Below are positions 26,403 to 34,585 of a stretch of DNA of 64,000 nucleotides, piece by piece. Made by a program: the position numbers and the translations under genes. Position 1 is the stretch's first letter; every line of letters begins with the position of its first letter. The notes under the pieces are model-generated. The model was not told where the DNA came from. It saw only the letters and a list, made by a program, of their open reading frames with translations, and searched no databases. Source of the DNA: Bradyrhizobium sp. LTSP849 (GTDB lineage Bacteria; Pseudomonadota; Alphaproteobacteria; Rhizobiales; Xanthobacteraceae); the NCBI RefSeq assembly GCF_000938255.1, contig NZ_JYMR01000007.1, forward strand, positions 39,216 to 103,215. The letters are read 5' to 3'.

Positions 26403-27368
26403 ATGGGGAAGCTGATCGACGAATTCCGTAGAGGCTGGCGGGGCGTGGCGCCGCCATCGCTCGGCCTGAGCATCGCCTTTGCGGTGGCTTGCCTGCTGGT
26501 CGCGACCCTGGCCCGCTGGGGTCTCGCGCATGTGCGTCCCGACGTCTACTTCACGCCCTACTTCCCGGCTGTGTTCTTTGCCGCCGCGTTCGGAGGCTTG
26601 CGGATCGGCATTGTCACGGCGCTGGTCGGCGGCGTGCTCGGCGTCGTCGTGAATTTCGGCGATGCGTTTGCCGATCGCGCCCGGTTCGCCCTGCTGACGC
26701 TCTATTGGGGTGTTTCTGCGCTCACCATCTGGGGCGTCGAGCATTATCGCACGATGCTGGCGGAGCAGCGCCGGATCTCCAAGCGCCTGATCGAGGAAGA
26801 GGACTATCGCAAGCTGCTGGTCGACGAGCTCCAGCACCGGCTGAAGAACAAGCTGTCGACCGTGCACGCCGTGCTGCATCAGGTGCTGCACGACCAGCCG
26901 CAGGTGTGGTCCCGGATCGACCCGCGGCTGCGGTCGCTGGCCGCCACCGACGATCTGATCTCGCGGATCGACAAGGCCGGCTGCGACATCCGCGATCTCC
27001 TGATCTCGGAGCTCGGCCCTTACGGCCACGTCCGCTTCACCCTCAACGGCGATCGGCTGTTTCTGCCGCCGAAGCTCGCGGTCACGCTGTCACTGATGTT
27101 TCATGAGCTCGCCACCAACGCGGGAAAGTACGGTGCGTTCTCCGCACCCCGCGGATTGTTGCAGGTGTCGTGGACCGTCAGCGATGACCGCCTGACCGTC
27201 ACATGGGACGAAACCGAGGGCCCGAGCATCGACAAGGTGTCCGAACCCGGATTCGGTACCAAGCTGCTGAAGTCGGCACTCACCGCCTTCGACGGCAAGG
27301 CTGAGGTCTCGTACCTGAAGACCGGGCTGCATTGCATCATGCAATGCCGCATCCCCCAAAGCGAATAA
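26403..27368 (+). CDS. HWE/HisKA_2-family sensor histidine kinase
   Basis: A 321-residue membrane kinase. The first 110 residues hold four hydrophobic helices resembling the DUF4118 (KdpD-like) sensor. The H-box DELQHRLKNKLSTVHAVLHQ has its phospho-acceptor near residue 145, and the ATP-binding part has FHELATNAGKYGAFS as N-box and GFGTKLLKSAL near the C-terminus. This pattern is that of HWE/HisKA_2 kinases common in rhizobia. No response regulator is next to it. The protein downstream is a GGDEF/EAL enzyme, 221 bases away. Confidence 0.88.
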   Translation: MGKLIDEFRRGWRGVAPPSLGLSIAFAVACLLVATLARWGLAHVRPDVYFTPYFPAVFFAAAFGGLRIGIVTALVGGVLGVVVNFGDAFADRARFALLTLYWGVSALTIWGVEHYRTMLAEQRRISKRLIEEEDYRKLLVDELQHRLKNKLSTVHAVLHQVLHDQPQVWSRIDPRLRSLAATDDLISRIDKAGCDIRDLLISELGPYGHVRFTLNGDRLFLPPKLAVTLSLMFHELATNAGKYGAFSAPRGLLQVSWTVSDDRLTVTWDETEGPSIDKVSEPGFGTKLLKSALTAFDGKAEVSYLKTGLHCIMQCRIPQSE

Positions 27369-27589
27369 CCGGCCAGCGATAGCCTCGCTGCAACGAAAGC
27401 AGATCGCGCGCGCCGCTCGCTTTCGTTTGCGCCGTTGACCTTCTGTTAATGACGATCGCGAGCGCGCGTCGCAACGCCGCAAGTTTCCCCCAGAACACAC
27501 CCGTATTTCTTCGGACCCCTTAACCAAACCTAAGAGGGAACTGCGCATGATCGCGTCCATTGCAAAGGCGCGCTGAAACAACAAGATTC

Positions 27590-29335
27590 ATGACTTCTAT
27601 GAACAACAGTAAATATTCCGGCGCGAGCGAGGCTGAGCTCGGCTTTCTCAAGGAAATCGTTAAATTGCTGCCGACCGGCTTGACCGTGCAGGACGCGCAA
27701 GGCGAGCTTCTCCTGGTTAACGACACCGCGGCGAACCAGCTCGGCATGGACGGCAGCCGTCCGTCGCCGAATCTCGCGCAGCGCCGGGATGCCTGCCAAC
27801 GGGCCCTCGCGGCCGGCCAGGCTGTTGTCACCGAGGAAGCGCTGCACGACGGCCCCGCGCGCCGGGTGCTGCTCACCACGCATCGTCCGGTCCGCCTTGC
27901 CGGACGCGAGCTGCTGATCTCGACCTCCGCAGACATCACCGAGCAGAAAAATTTCGAGGACCAGCTGTTCCGCTCGGCCTATTTCGACGAGCTGACCGGA
28001 CTGCCCTCCCGGCGCGTGATCGAGCATCGCGCCAACAACCTGCTGGCGTGCGAGCGTGTCGGCGAACGCTTCGCGCTCGCCTTTCTCGACATCGACAATT
28101 TCAAGCACATCAACGACTATTACGGCCACGCGGTCGGCGATATGCTGCTGGTCGAGCTGTCGAAGCGGCTCGGCCGCGACCTGCGCGAGTCCGACATGCT
28201 GTCGCGTATCTCCGGCGACGAATTCCTGCTGCTGCTCTCGCCGATCCAGAGCCAGGACGAAGTTGCGGAATTCATGCAATCGACCCTGGAGCGACTGACC
28301 GCGCCGTTCTTCCTCGACAATTCGGAGATTTTCGCCTCCACCTCGGTCGGCGTCAGCCTCTATCCGGATCATGGCCGCAACTTCGAGACGCTGCGCCAGA
28401 ACGCCGACATCGCGATGTACCGCATCAAGAACAACGGCAAAGGATCCGCGGCATTTTTTGACGCCAGCATGGAGCGCGAGGCGCTCGCGCGCATGAAGAT
28501 CGAGCAGTCGCTGCGGCTCGCCATTCTCGACAAGCGCTTCTGTTGCGCATTCCAGTCCAAGGTCGATATCCGGACGCAGGCCGTAACGGGCATCGAGGCG
28601 CTGGTGCGGCTGCGCGACGACGAAGGCGTGATCCAGGCCCCCGGCTCGTTCATCAACCTGGCAGTCGAGCTCGGACTGATCGACGAGCTCACCCATCTCG
28701 TGCTCGCCGAGATCGTCAAATCGATCGACCTGATCAACGACACGTTTGGCGCGGACGCCACCATCAGCATCAACGTCGCCGCCAAGCAGGCCGGCAACCC
28801 CGCATTCATGCGCACTTTTGCGAAGGCGCTGGAGGAGACCGGCTTTCCCAAGCGCTTCATGATCGAGGTGACCGAGGACGCGTTCGTCGCCAAGAGCCAC
28901 TTCCAGTCGGAAATCCTGCCGATGTTCCGCAACCTCGGCGTCGGCATCTCCATCGACGATTTCGGCACCGGCTATTCGTCGCTGTCGGCGCTCGCCGACA
29001 TCACCGCCGACGAGATCAAGATCGACCGCTCCTTCATCACCGACATCCATAAGCGCCCGCGCAGCCAGGGCATTTTGCGCGCGATCGAGTCCTTGAGCGA
29101 AGCGCTCGGCATGACCGTGATCGCCGAAGGCCTCGAATCCTACGAGGAGCTCGCCTATCTCCAGGCCGCGACCAAGATCCGCTACGCCCAGGGCTATTAT
29201 TTCGCCCGGCCGATCTTTTTGGAGGAGCTGAAGCTCGCCACGCCCGCCTCCAGCGAGGCGCGGGTCAGCGTCGCAAACCGCCCGATACAGCAGAACCGGC
29301 AGGGCTATTCACGCGCGAGCGGCTATCGGCGCTGA
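27590..29335 (+). CDS. PAS-GGDEF-EAL protein (c-di-GMP turnover)
   Basis: A 581-residue cytoplasmic protein. It contains a PAS-like domain (about residues 15-120), a GGDEF domain (125-285) and an EAL domain (300-555). The cyclase motif is SGDEF (near 208), one residue off the GGDEF consensus but in some active enzymes. The phosphodiesterase domain keeps EALVR (near 333), the asparagine in SINVAAKQ, DDFGTGYSSL and the K in IKIDRSF, so hydrolysis is likely. The ATG at 27590 gives MTSMNNSKYSG. It lies directly upstream of the Liv transporter operon. Confidence 0.91.
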   Translation: MTSMNNSKYSGASEAELGFLKEIVKLLPTGLTVQDAQGELLLVNDTAANQLGMDGSRPSPNLAQRRDACQRALAAGQAVVTEEALHDGPARRVLLTTHRPVRLAGRELLISTSADITEQKNFEDQLFRSAYFDELTGLPSRRVIEHRANNLLACERVGERFALAFLDIDNFKHINDYYGHAVGDMLLVELSKRLGRDLRESDMLSRISGDEFLLLLSPIQSQDEVAEFMQSTLERLTAPFFLDNSEIFASTSVGVSLYPDHGRNFETLRQNADIAMYRIKNNGKGSAAFFDASMEREALARMKIEQSLRLAILDKRFCCAFQSKVDIRTQAVTGIEALVRLRDDEGVIQAPGSFINLAVELGLIDELTHLVLAEIVKSIDLINDTFGADATISINVAAKQAGNPAFMRTFAKALEETGFPKRFMIEVTEDAFVAKSHFQSEILPMFRNLGVGISIDDFGTGYSSLSALADITADEIKIDRSFITDIHKRPRSQGILRAIESLSEALGMTVIAEGLESYEELAYLQAATKIRYAQGYYFARPIFLEELKLATPASSEARVSVANRPIQQNRQGYSRASGYRR

Positions 29336-29554
29336 CCGCTTCCCGCAGCCTGACCTTGTGTGACCTGAGCAGGCCGATCCAGGGGTGACTACAGCACGAG
29401 CCTGCGTGCCCGCGCCGCCGATTTCCGCGGCAACCGCAATCCGTTATGATCCGCGTCAAGCCATTGTCATATGCGCCTCGTGCACGTCCCGCCGGAAGGT
29501 GGAATTGCAATGTTGGTCAGGCTGTGCAAATCGCTGTTGCCAAGGAATTTCAAT

Positions 29555-29562
29555 AAGGAGGG
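29555..29562 (+). promoter_or_regulatory. Strong ribosome binding site deciding a TTG start
   Basis: AAGGAGGG stands six bases before TTG 29569. It is one of the strongest Shine-Dalgarno sequences in the window and fixes the unusual start of the Liv-type binding protein. Confidence 0.8.
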
Positions 29563-29568
29563 ATCATC

Positions 29569-30753
29569 TTGCGTCGATCATTCATCATCACAACAACCAT
29601 TCTCGGGCTGGCTGCGGCGGCCTCCGCACACGCAGATGATCTCAAGGTCGCGCTGATCTACGGCAAGACCGGTCCACTGGAGGCCTACGCCAAGCAGACC
29701 GAGACCGGCCTGCAAATGGGTTTTGAGTACGCCACCAAGGGCACCATGACGCTGGACGGCCGCAAGATCGTCATCATCACCAAGGACGATCAGGGCAAGC
29801 CGGACCTCTCCAAGGCCGCGCTCGCCGAGGCCTATCAGGACGACAAGGCCGACATCGCGATCGGCACGACCTCGTCGGCCGCGGCACTCGCCATTCTCCC
29901 CGTTGCCGAGGAGAACAAGAAAATCCTGATCGTCGAGCCTGCGGTCGCGGACCAGATTACCGGCGAGAAGTGGAATCGCTACATTTTCCGCACGGCGCGC
30001 AACTCCTCGCAGGACGCGATCTCGAACGCAGTCGCAATCGGCAAGCAGGGCGTCACCGTGGCGACGCTGGCGCAGGACTACGCCTTCGGCCGCGACGGCG
30101 TCGCCGCCTTCAAGGAAGCGCTCGGCAAGACCGGCGCGACACTCGCAGCGGAAGAATATGCCCCGACTTCGACCACCGATTTCACCGCGGTCGGCCAGCG
30201 CCTGTTTGATGCGCTGAAAGATAAGCCGGGCCGCAAGGTGATCTGGGTGATCTGGGCCGGCGCCGGCAATCCGCTGGCAAAGCTCCAGGACATGGACCCG
30301 AAGCGCTACGGCATCGAGCTCTCCACCGGCGGCAACATCCTCCCGGCACTCGCAGCCTATAAGGGCCTGCCCGGCATGGAAGGCGCGACCTATTACTATT
30401 ACGACATCCCGAAGAATCCGGTGAACGACTGGTTCGTCGCCGAGCACCAGAAGCGCTTCAACGCGCCGCCGGACTTCTTCACCGCGGGCGGCTTTGCCGC
30501 CGCGATGTCCGTCGTCGCCGCCGTCACCAAGGCGAAGTCGACCGACAGCGAGAAGCTCATCACCGCCATGGAAGGTCTGGAGTTCGACACGCCGAAGGGC
30601 AAGATGGTGTTCCGGAAAGAGGACCATCAGGCGCTCCAGAGCATGTATCACTTCAAGGTCAAGGTCGATCCGAACATCGCCTGGGCCGTGCTCGAGCCGG
30701 TGCGCGAGCTGAAGATCGAGGACATGGACGTTCCGATCCGCAACAAGCGTTGA
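29569..30753 (+). CDS. Liv-type ABC transporter substrate-binding protein
   Basis: A 394-residue periplasmic binding protein with signal peptide (ending near ASAHADDLKV). ALIYGKTGPLEAYAKQTETGLQMGFEYATKG and the central FGRDGVAAFKEALGKTGA crossover identify the LivJ/HAAT family. It is the first gene of a five-gene transporter operon. Translation starts at TTG 29569, supported by the strong ribosome site. The ligand is not known; such systems carry branched-chain amino acids, amides, urea or aromatic acids. Confidence 0.92.
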   Translation: MRRSFIITTTILGLAAAASAHADDLKVALIYGKTGPLEAYAKQTETGLQMGFEYATKGTMTLDGRKIVIITKDDQGKPDLSKAALAEAYQDDKADIAIGTTSSAAALAILPVAEENKKILIVEPAVADQITGEKWNRYIFRTARNSSQDAISNAVAIGKQGVTVATLAQDYAFGRDGVAAFKEALGKTGATLAAEEYAPTSTTDFTAVGQRLFDALKDKPGRKVIWVIWAGAGNPLAKLQDMDPKRYGIELSTGGNILPALAAYKGLPGMEGATYYYYDIPKNPVNDWFVAEHQKRFNAPPDFFTAGGFAAAMSVVAAVTKAKSTDSEKLITAMEGLEFDTPKGKMVFRKEDHQALQSMYHFKVKVDPNIAWAVLEPVRELKIEDMDVPIRNKR

Positions 30754-30761
30754 GTTTTCTT

Positions 30762-30795
30762 GCGCCCCCTCCCCCGCTTGCGGGGGAGGGGGCGC
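30762..30795. terminator. 15-bp hairpin between binding protein and ATPase genes
   Basis: GCGCCCCCTCCCCCG-CTTG-CGGGGGAGGGGGCGC is a perfect inverted repeat. It sits inside the transporter operon and lacks a T-run, so it more likely stabilises the abundant binding-protein message or attenuates downstream transcription than ends it fully. Confidence 0.65.
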
Positions 30796-30838
30796 AGCGT
30801 GATCGCGGAAACACCTCCTCTCATTATTTGCCAGACCA

Positions 30839-31603
30839 ATGACGCTCTCTCTCGAAACCCGCGACCTCACCATCCGCTTCGGCGGCCATGTCGCAGTCAA
30901 CAACGTCACCTGTACATTTCGCCCGGGCGAGCTCACCGCCATCGTCGGGCCGAACGGCGCCGGCAAGACCACCTATTTCAATTTGATCTCCGGCCAGCTG
31001 CGCGCTTCACACGGTAGCATCCTGTTCGACGGCACCGACATCACCCAGCATTCCGCGCCGCTGCGCACCCGCGCTGGCCTCGGGCGCGCCTTCCAGCTGA
31101 CAAATCTGTTCCCGAACCTGACGGTGGAGGAGAACGTCCGCCTCGCGGTGCAGGCGGCAAACGGCACGCATTACGACATGCTGCGGCCCTGGATGGTTCG
31201 CCGCGACCTGATCGCCCGCGCCGCCGCCATCCTCGACCAAGTCGCGCTCGGCAACCGCCGCGGCGTGGCCGCGACGGTGCTGTCGCATGGCGACCAGCGC
31301 AAGCTCGAGGTCGCGCTGATGATCGCGCTTGAGCCAAAGGTGTTCATGTTCGATGAGCCGACCGCGGGCATGAGCATCGACGAGGTGCCTGTGGTGCTGA
31401 ATTTGATTGCGCAACTCAAGCAGGACAAGAGCAAGATCATCCTGCTGGTCGAGCACAAGATGGACGTGGTGCGCTCGCTCGCCGACCGCATCATCGTGCT
31501 GCATAACGGACAACTTGTTGCGGATGGCCCGCCGGCCGAGGTGATCGCCTCGCCGATCGTGCAGGAAGCCTATCTCGGCATTGCTCCGAAGAGCGCAGCA
31601 TGA
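30839..31603 (+). CDS. livG: ABC transporter ATP-binding protein LivG-like
   Basis: A 254-residue ATPase. Walker A is GPNGAGKTTYFN; the LivG-type insertion GLGRAFQLTNLFPNLTVEENV follows; Walker B is VFMFDEPTAGMS and the H-loop is LLVEHKMDVV. The signature motif reads LSHGDQRKLE, the usual form in this subfamily. Its stop overlaps the livF start by four bases (ATGA), showing translational coupling. Confidence 0.92.
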   Translation: MTLSLETRDLTIRFGGHVAVNNVTCTFRPGELTAIVGPNGAGKTTYFNLISGQLRASHGSILFDGTDITQHSAPLRTRAGLGRAFQLTNLFPNLTVEENVRLAVQAANGTHYDMLRPWMVRRDLIARAAAILDQVALGNRRGVAATVLSHGDQRKLEVALMIALEPKVFMFDEPTAGMSIDEVPVVLNLIAQLKQDKSKIILLVEHKMDVVRSLADRIIVLHNGQLVADGPPAEVIASPIVQEAYLGIAPKSAA

Positions 31604-32322
31604 CCGACCTGCTCAAACTCTCCGGCGTGCACACCCATATCGGCCGCTATCACATCCTCCAGGGTATCGATCTCGCCGTCCCGCAGGGACAGACCACCAT
31701 GCTGCTCGGCCGCAACGGCGCCGGCAAGACCACGACGCTGCGCACCATCATGGGCCTGTGGCAGGCCTCAAGCGGCGAGATCAGCCTCGCCGGCCAGCGT
31801 ATCGAGAGCCGTGCCACGCCCGACATCGCGCGGCTCGGCGTCGGCTATGTGCCAGAAAGCATGGCGGTGTTCTCCGACCTCACGGTGAAGGAGAATCTGG
31901 TGCTGGCGGCGCGCGACGGGCCACTCGACGACACCCAGCTCGAGTGGATCTTTGGCTTCTTCCCGGCGCTGCGCCGGTTCTGGCTGTCGCGCGCGGGCAG
32001 CCTCTCGGGTGGACAAAAACAAATGTTGTCGATCGCGCGCGCCATCATCGAGCCGCGAAAACTGCTGTTGATCGACGAGCCGACCAAAGGGCTGGCGCCT
32101 GCGATCGTGATGGCGCTGATCGAGTGCTTGAAGGAGATCAAGCGCAAGGGCGCCACCATCCTGCTGGTCGAGCAGAATTTCTTTGCCGCCCGCGAGCTCG
32201 GCGACCACGTGCTGGTGATGGACAACGGCACCATCGTCCATCGCGGCGAGATGGCGGCCCTGGCTTCCGACGTGCCGCTGCAGGAGCGGCTGTTGGGCCT
32301 GAGCCTGGAGGCGCATCAGTGA
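31600..32322 (+). CDS. livF: ABC transporter ATP-binding protein LivF-like
   Basis: A 240-residue ATPase. Walker A is GRNGAGKTTTLRTIMGL, signature LSGGQKQMLSIARAI, Walker B LLLIDEPTKGLAP and H-loop LLVEQNFFAA, all in LivF form. It pairs with LivG as the second nucleotide-binding subunit. It overlaps the upstream gene by four bases (ATGA) and the downstream permease gene by four (GTGA). Confidence 0.92.
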   Translation: MTDLLKLSGVHTHIGRYHILQGIDLAVPQGQTTMLLGRNGAGKTTTLRTIMGLWQASSGEISLAGQRIESRATPDIARLGVGYVPESMAVFSDLTVKENLVLAARDGPLDDTQLEWIFGFFPALRRFWLSRAGSLSGGQKQMLSIARAIIEPRKLLLIDEPTKGLAPAIVMALIECLKEIKRKGATILLVEQNFFAARELGDHVLVMDNGTIVHRGEMAALASDVPLQERLLGLSLEAHQ

Positions 32323-33329
32323 CTGAACTTGCCGCAACCGATCCGCTGCCGAAGCCCAAGCGCGACATCGCGCCAATCCTGCTGCCGATCGCACTTGCGC
32401 TGGTGACGATACCCCTGATCGGCTCGCCCAGCACCTGGCTGACACTGACCGCCGCGAGCCTCGCGATGGGCATGATGATCTTCATCATGGCTTCCGGCCT
32501 GACACTCGTATTCGGCCTGATGGACGTGCTCAATTTCGGCCACGGCGCCTTCATCGCGGTCGGCGCTTATGTCGCAACGCTGGTGTTTGCGCCGTTCGCA
32601 GCCTCCATTCAGGCCGACTCGCTCTGGATCAACCTCGCGGTGCTGGCGCCGGCGGCGCTGCTGTCGATGGCGGTCTCCGGCGCGCTCGGCCTGATCGTCG
32701 AGCGCGTGCTGATCCTCCCCGTCTACGGCCAGCATCTGAAGCAGATCCTGATGACAACGGGCGGCCTGATCGTCGCCGAGCAGACGCTCTATGCGCTGTG
32801 GGGGCCACAGATCATCCCGACGCCGCTGCCGACCTCGCTGCGCGGCTCCTTCATCCTCGGCGACGTCGCGATCGCCAAATATCGCGTGCTGGCGACGCTG
32901 ATCGGGCTTGCCGTCTTCGTCGCGATCCAGCTCGTGCTCAACCGCACCAAGCTCGGCCTTCTGATCCGCGCCGGCGTCGAGAATCGCGAGATGGTGGAAG
33001 CGCTCGGCTATCGCATCCGACGGCTGTTCCTCGGCGTGTTCATGACGGGATCGGCGCTCGCAGGCCTCGGCGGCGTGATGTGGGCGCTCTATCGCGAGCA
33101 GGTCCATGCCTCCATGAGCGACGAGCTCACCGTCTTGATTTTCGTCGTCGTCATCATCGGCGGCTTGGGGTCGATCGGCGGCTGCTTCATTGGCGCGATT
33201 TTGGTGGCGATGGTCGCCAATTACGGCGGCTTCCTGGTGCCGAAGCTCGCCCTCGTCTCCAACATCCTGCTGATGGTCGCCATTCTGATGTGGCGGCCGC
33301 GCGGCCTCTATGCGGTAACCAGCCGATGA
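32319..33329 (+). CDS. livH: Branched-chain amino acid-type ABC permease LivH-like
   Basis: A 336-residue membrane protein with about eight helices. TLVFGLMDVLNFGHGAFIAVGAYVA near the N-terminus and NREMVEALGYRIRRLFLGVFMTGSALAGLGGVM (coupling loop) are classic LivH features, as is VVVIIGGLGSIGGCFIGAI. Translation starts at GTG 32319, within the livF stop; longer in-frame sequence upstream merely overlaps livF in another frame. The next gene overlaps by four bases. Confidence 0.92.
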   Translation: MTELAATDPLPKPKRDIAPILLPIALALVTIPLIGSPSTWLTLTAASLAMGMMIFIMASGLTLVFGLMDVLNFGHGAFIAVGAYVATLVFAPFAASIQADSLWINLAVLAPAALLSMAVSGALGLIVERVLILPVYGQHLKQILMTTGGLIVAEQTLYALWGPQIIPTPLPTSLRGSFILGDVAIAKYRVLATLIGLAVFVAIQLVLNRTKLGLLIRAGVENREMVEALGYRIRRLFLGVFMTGSALAGLGGVMWALYREQVHASMSDELTVLIFVVVIIGGLGSIGGCFIGAILVAMVANYGGFLVPKLALVSNILLMVAILMWRPRGLYAVTSR

Positions 33330-34411
33330 TGATCCTGTCAGGCGACCCGCCGCGCAGCCGCGCCCTCACGCTCGTTCTTGTCGTCATCATCCTGGCGCTG
33401 GCGGCAACGCCGTTCCTGTTCCCGGGCGCCAAGGCGCTGAACGTTGCGGCCAAGATCTGCGTCTTCGCCGCGCTCGTTGCCTCCTACGACCTGCTGCTCG
33501 GCTACACCGGCTCGGTGTCGTTCGCCCACACCATGTTCTACGGCATCGGCAGCTACGCGGTCGCGATCGCGCTGTATGGGATGGGTCCGAATTGGGCCGC
33601 GGTCGCAACCGGCATCGTCGTCGGCCTGCCGCTCGCGGCCCTGCTCGCGCTCGCGATCGGCCTGTTCTCGCTGCGGGTCGCCGCGATCTTCTTTGCCATG
33701 ATCACGCTCGCGGTCGCCTCCGCCTTCCAGGTGCTGGCCTCGCAGCTGTCCTGGCTGACCGGCGGCGAGGACGGACGCAGCTTTCAATTGCCCGAGCTGC
33801 TGCGCCCCGGCACGGTGCTGGTCTCGAAAAGCCTGTTCGGCTTCGAGATCAACGGCCGGACCCTGACCTACTATCTGGTGTTCGCGGTCTCGGCCCTGAT
33901 GATCCTCGGCCTGTTGCGGGTGGTAAACTCGCCGTTCGGGCGTGTGCTCCAGGCGATCCGCGAGAACCGTTTTCGCGCCGAGGCGCTCGGCTTCCGCACC
34001 GTCTTCCACCTGACCTATGCCAACTGCCTCGCCGCACTGGTCGCCGCCAGCGCCGGCATGCTGAACGCGCTGTGGCTGCGCTATGCCGGCCCCGACACCT
34101 CGCTCAGTTTCTCGATCATGCTGGACATCCTGCTGATGGTGGTGATCGGCGGCATGGGCACGATCTACGGCGCGATCATCGGCGCCACGATCTTCATCCT
34201 TGCCCAGAACTATCTGCAATCGCTGATGGGCGTCGCCTCGAAGGCGGCGGCGGAGGCCGGCCTGCCGCTGCTGCCGGGACTGCTGCACCCGGACCGCTGG
34301 CTGCTGTGGCTCGGGTTGCTGTTCATTGCCAGCGTCTACTTTTTCCCGACCGGCGTGGTCGGACGGCTGCGCAATGTGGGCGGCGACAAGAGCCCGGGCG
34401 CCTCGCATTAA
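33326..34411 (+). CDS. livM: Branched-chain amino acid-type ABC permease LivM-like
   Basis: A 361-residue membrane protein with about nine to ten helices. DLLLGYTGSVSFAHTMFYGIGSYAVAI, the coupling segment LQAIRENRFRAEALGFRTVFHL and MVVIGGMGTIYGAIIGATIFI are LivM signatures. ATG 33326 overlaps the livH stop (ATGA). It closes the order binding protein, livG, livF, livH, livM, a complete importer. The downstream 174 bases contain no clear terminator. Confidence 0.92.
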   Translation: MMILSGDPPRSRALTLVLVVIILALAATPFLFPGAKALNVAAKICVFAALVASYDLLLGYTGSVSFAHTMFYGIGSYAVAIALYGMGPNWAAVATGIVVGLPLAALLALAIGLFSLRVAAIFFAMITLAVASAFQVLASQLSWLTGGEDGRSFQLPELLRPGTVLVSKSLFGFEINGRTLTYYLVFAVSALMILGLLRVVNSPFGRVLQAIRENRFRAEALGFRTVFHLTYANCLAALVAASAGMLNALWLRYAGPDTSLSFSIMLDILLMVVIGGMGTIYGAIIGATIFILAQNYLQSLMGVASKAAAEAGLPLLPGLLHPDRWLLWLGLLFIASVYFFPTGVVGRLRNVGGDKSPGASH

Positions 34412-34585
34412 GCAGCGATTCATGATGCAGCGCAGCGTTTGTTGCAGATGATGTGCAACCATGACGTTATTCGCGTCCTGCTCTACGCCGATGCGACTGC
34501 GCAACCGGATTAATCCTTAGGTAACTGGTTTTCCTAAGCTTTAGGCCATTTGTGCGGTGTATTTCTGTTCCTCCAGGGGGAGGAA

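Noticed and set aside
34441..34459. GTTGCA-N7-TGCAAC inverted repeat after livM
   Set aside because: Only six-base arms, no T-run and no neighbouring regulator; too likely by chance.
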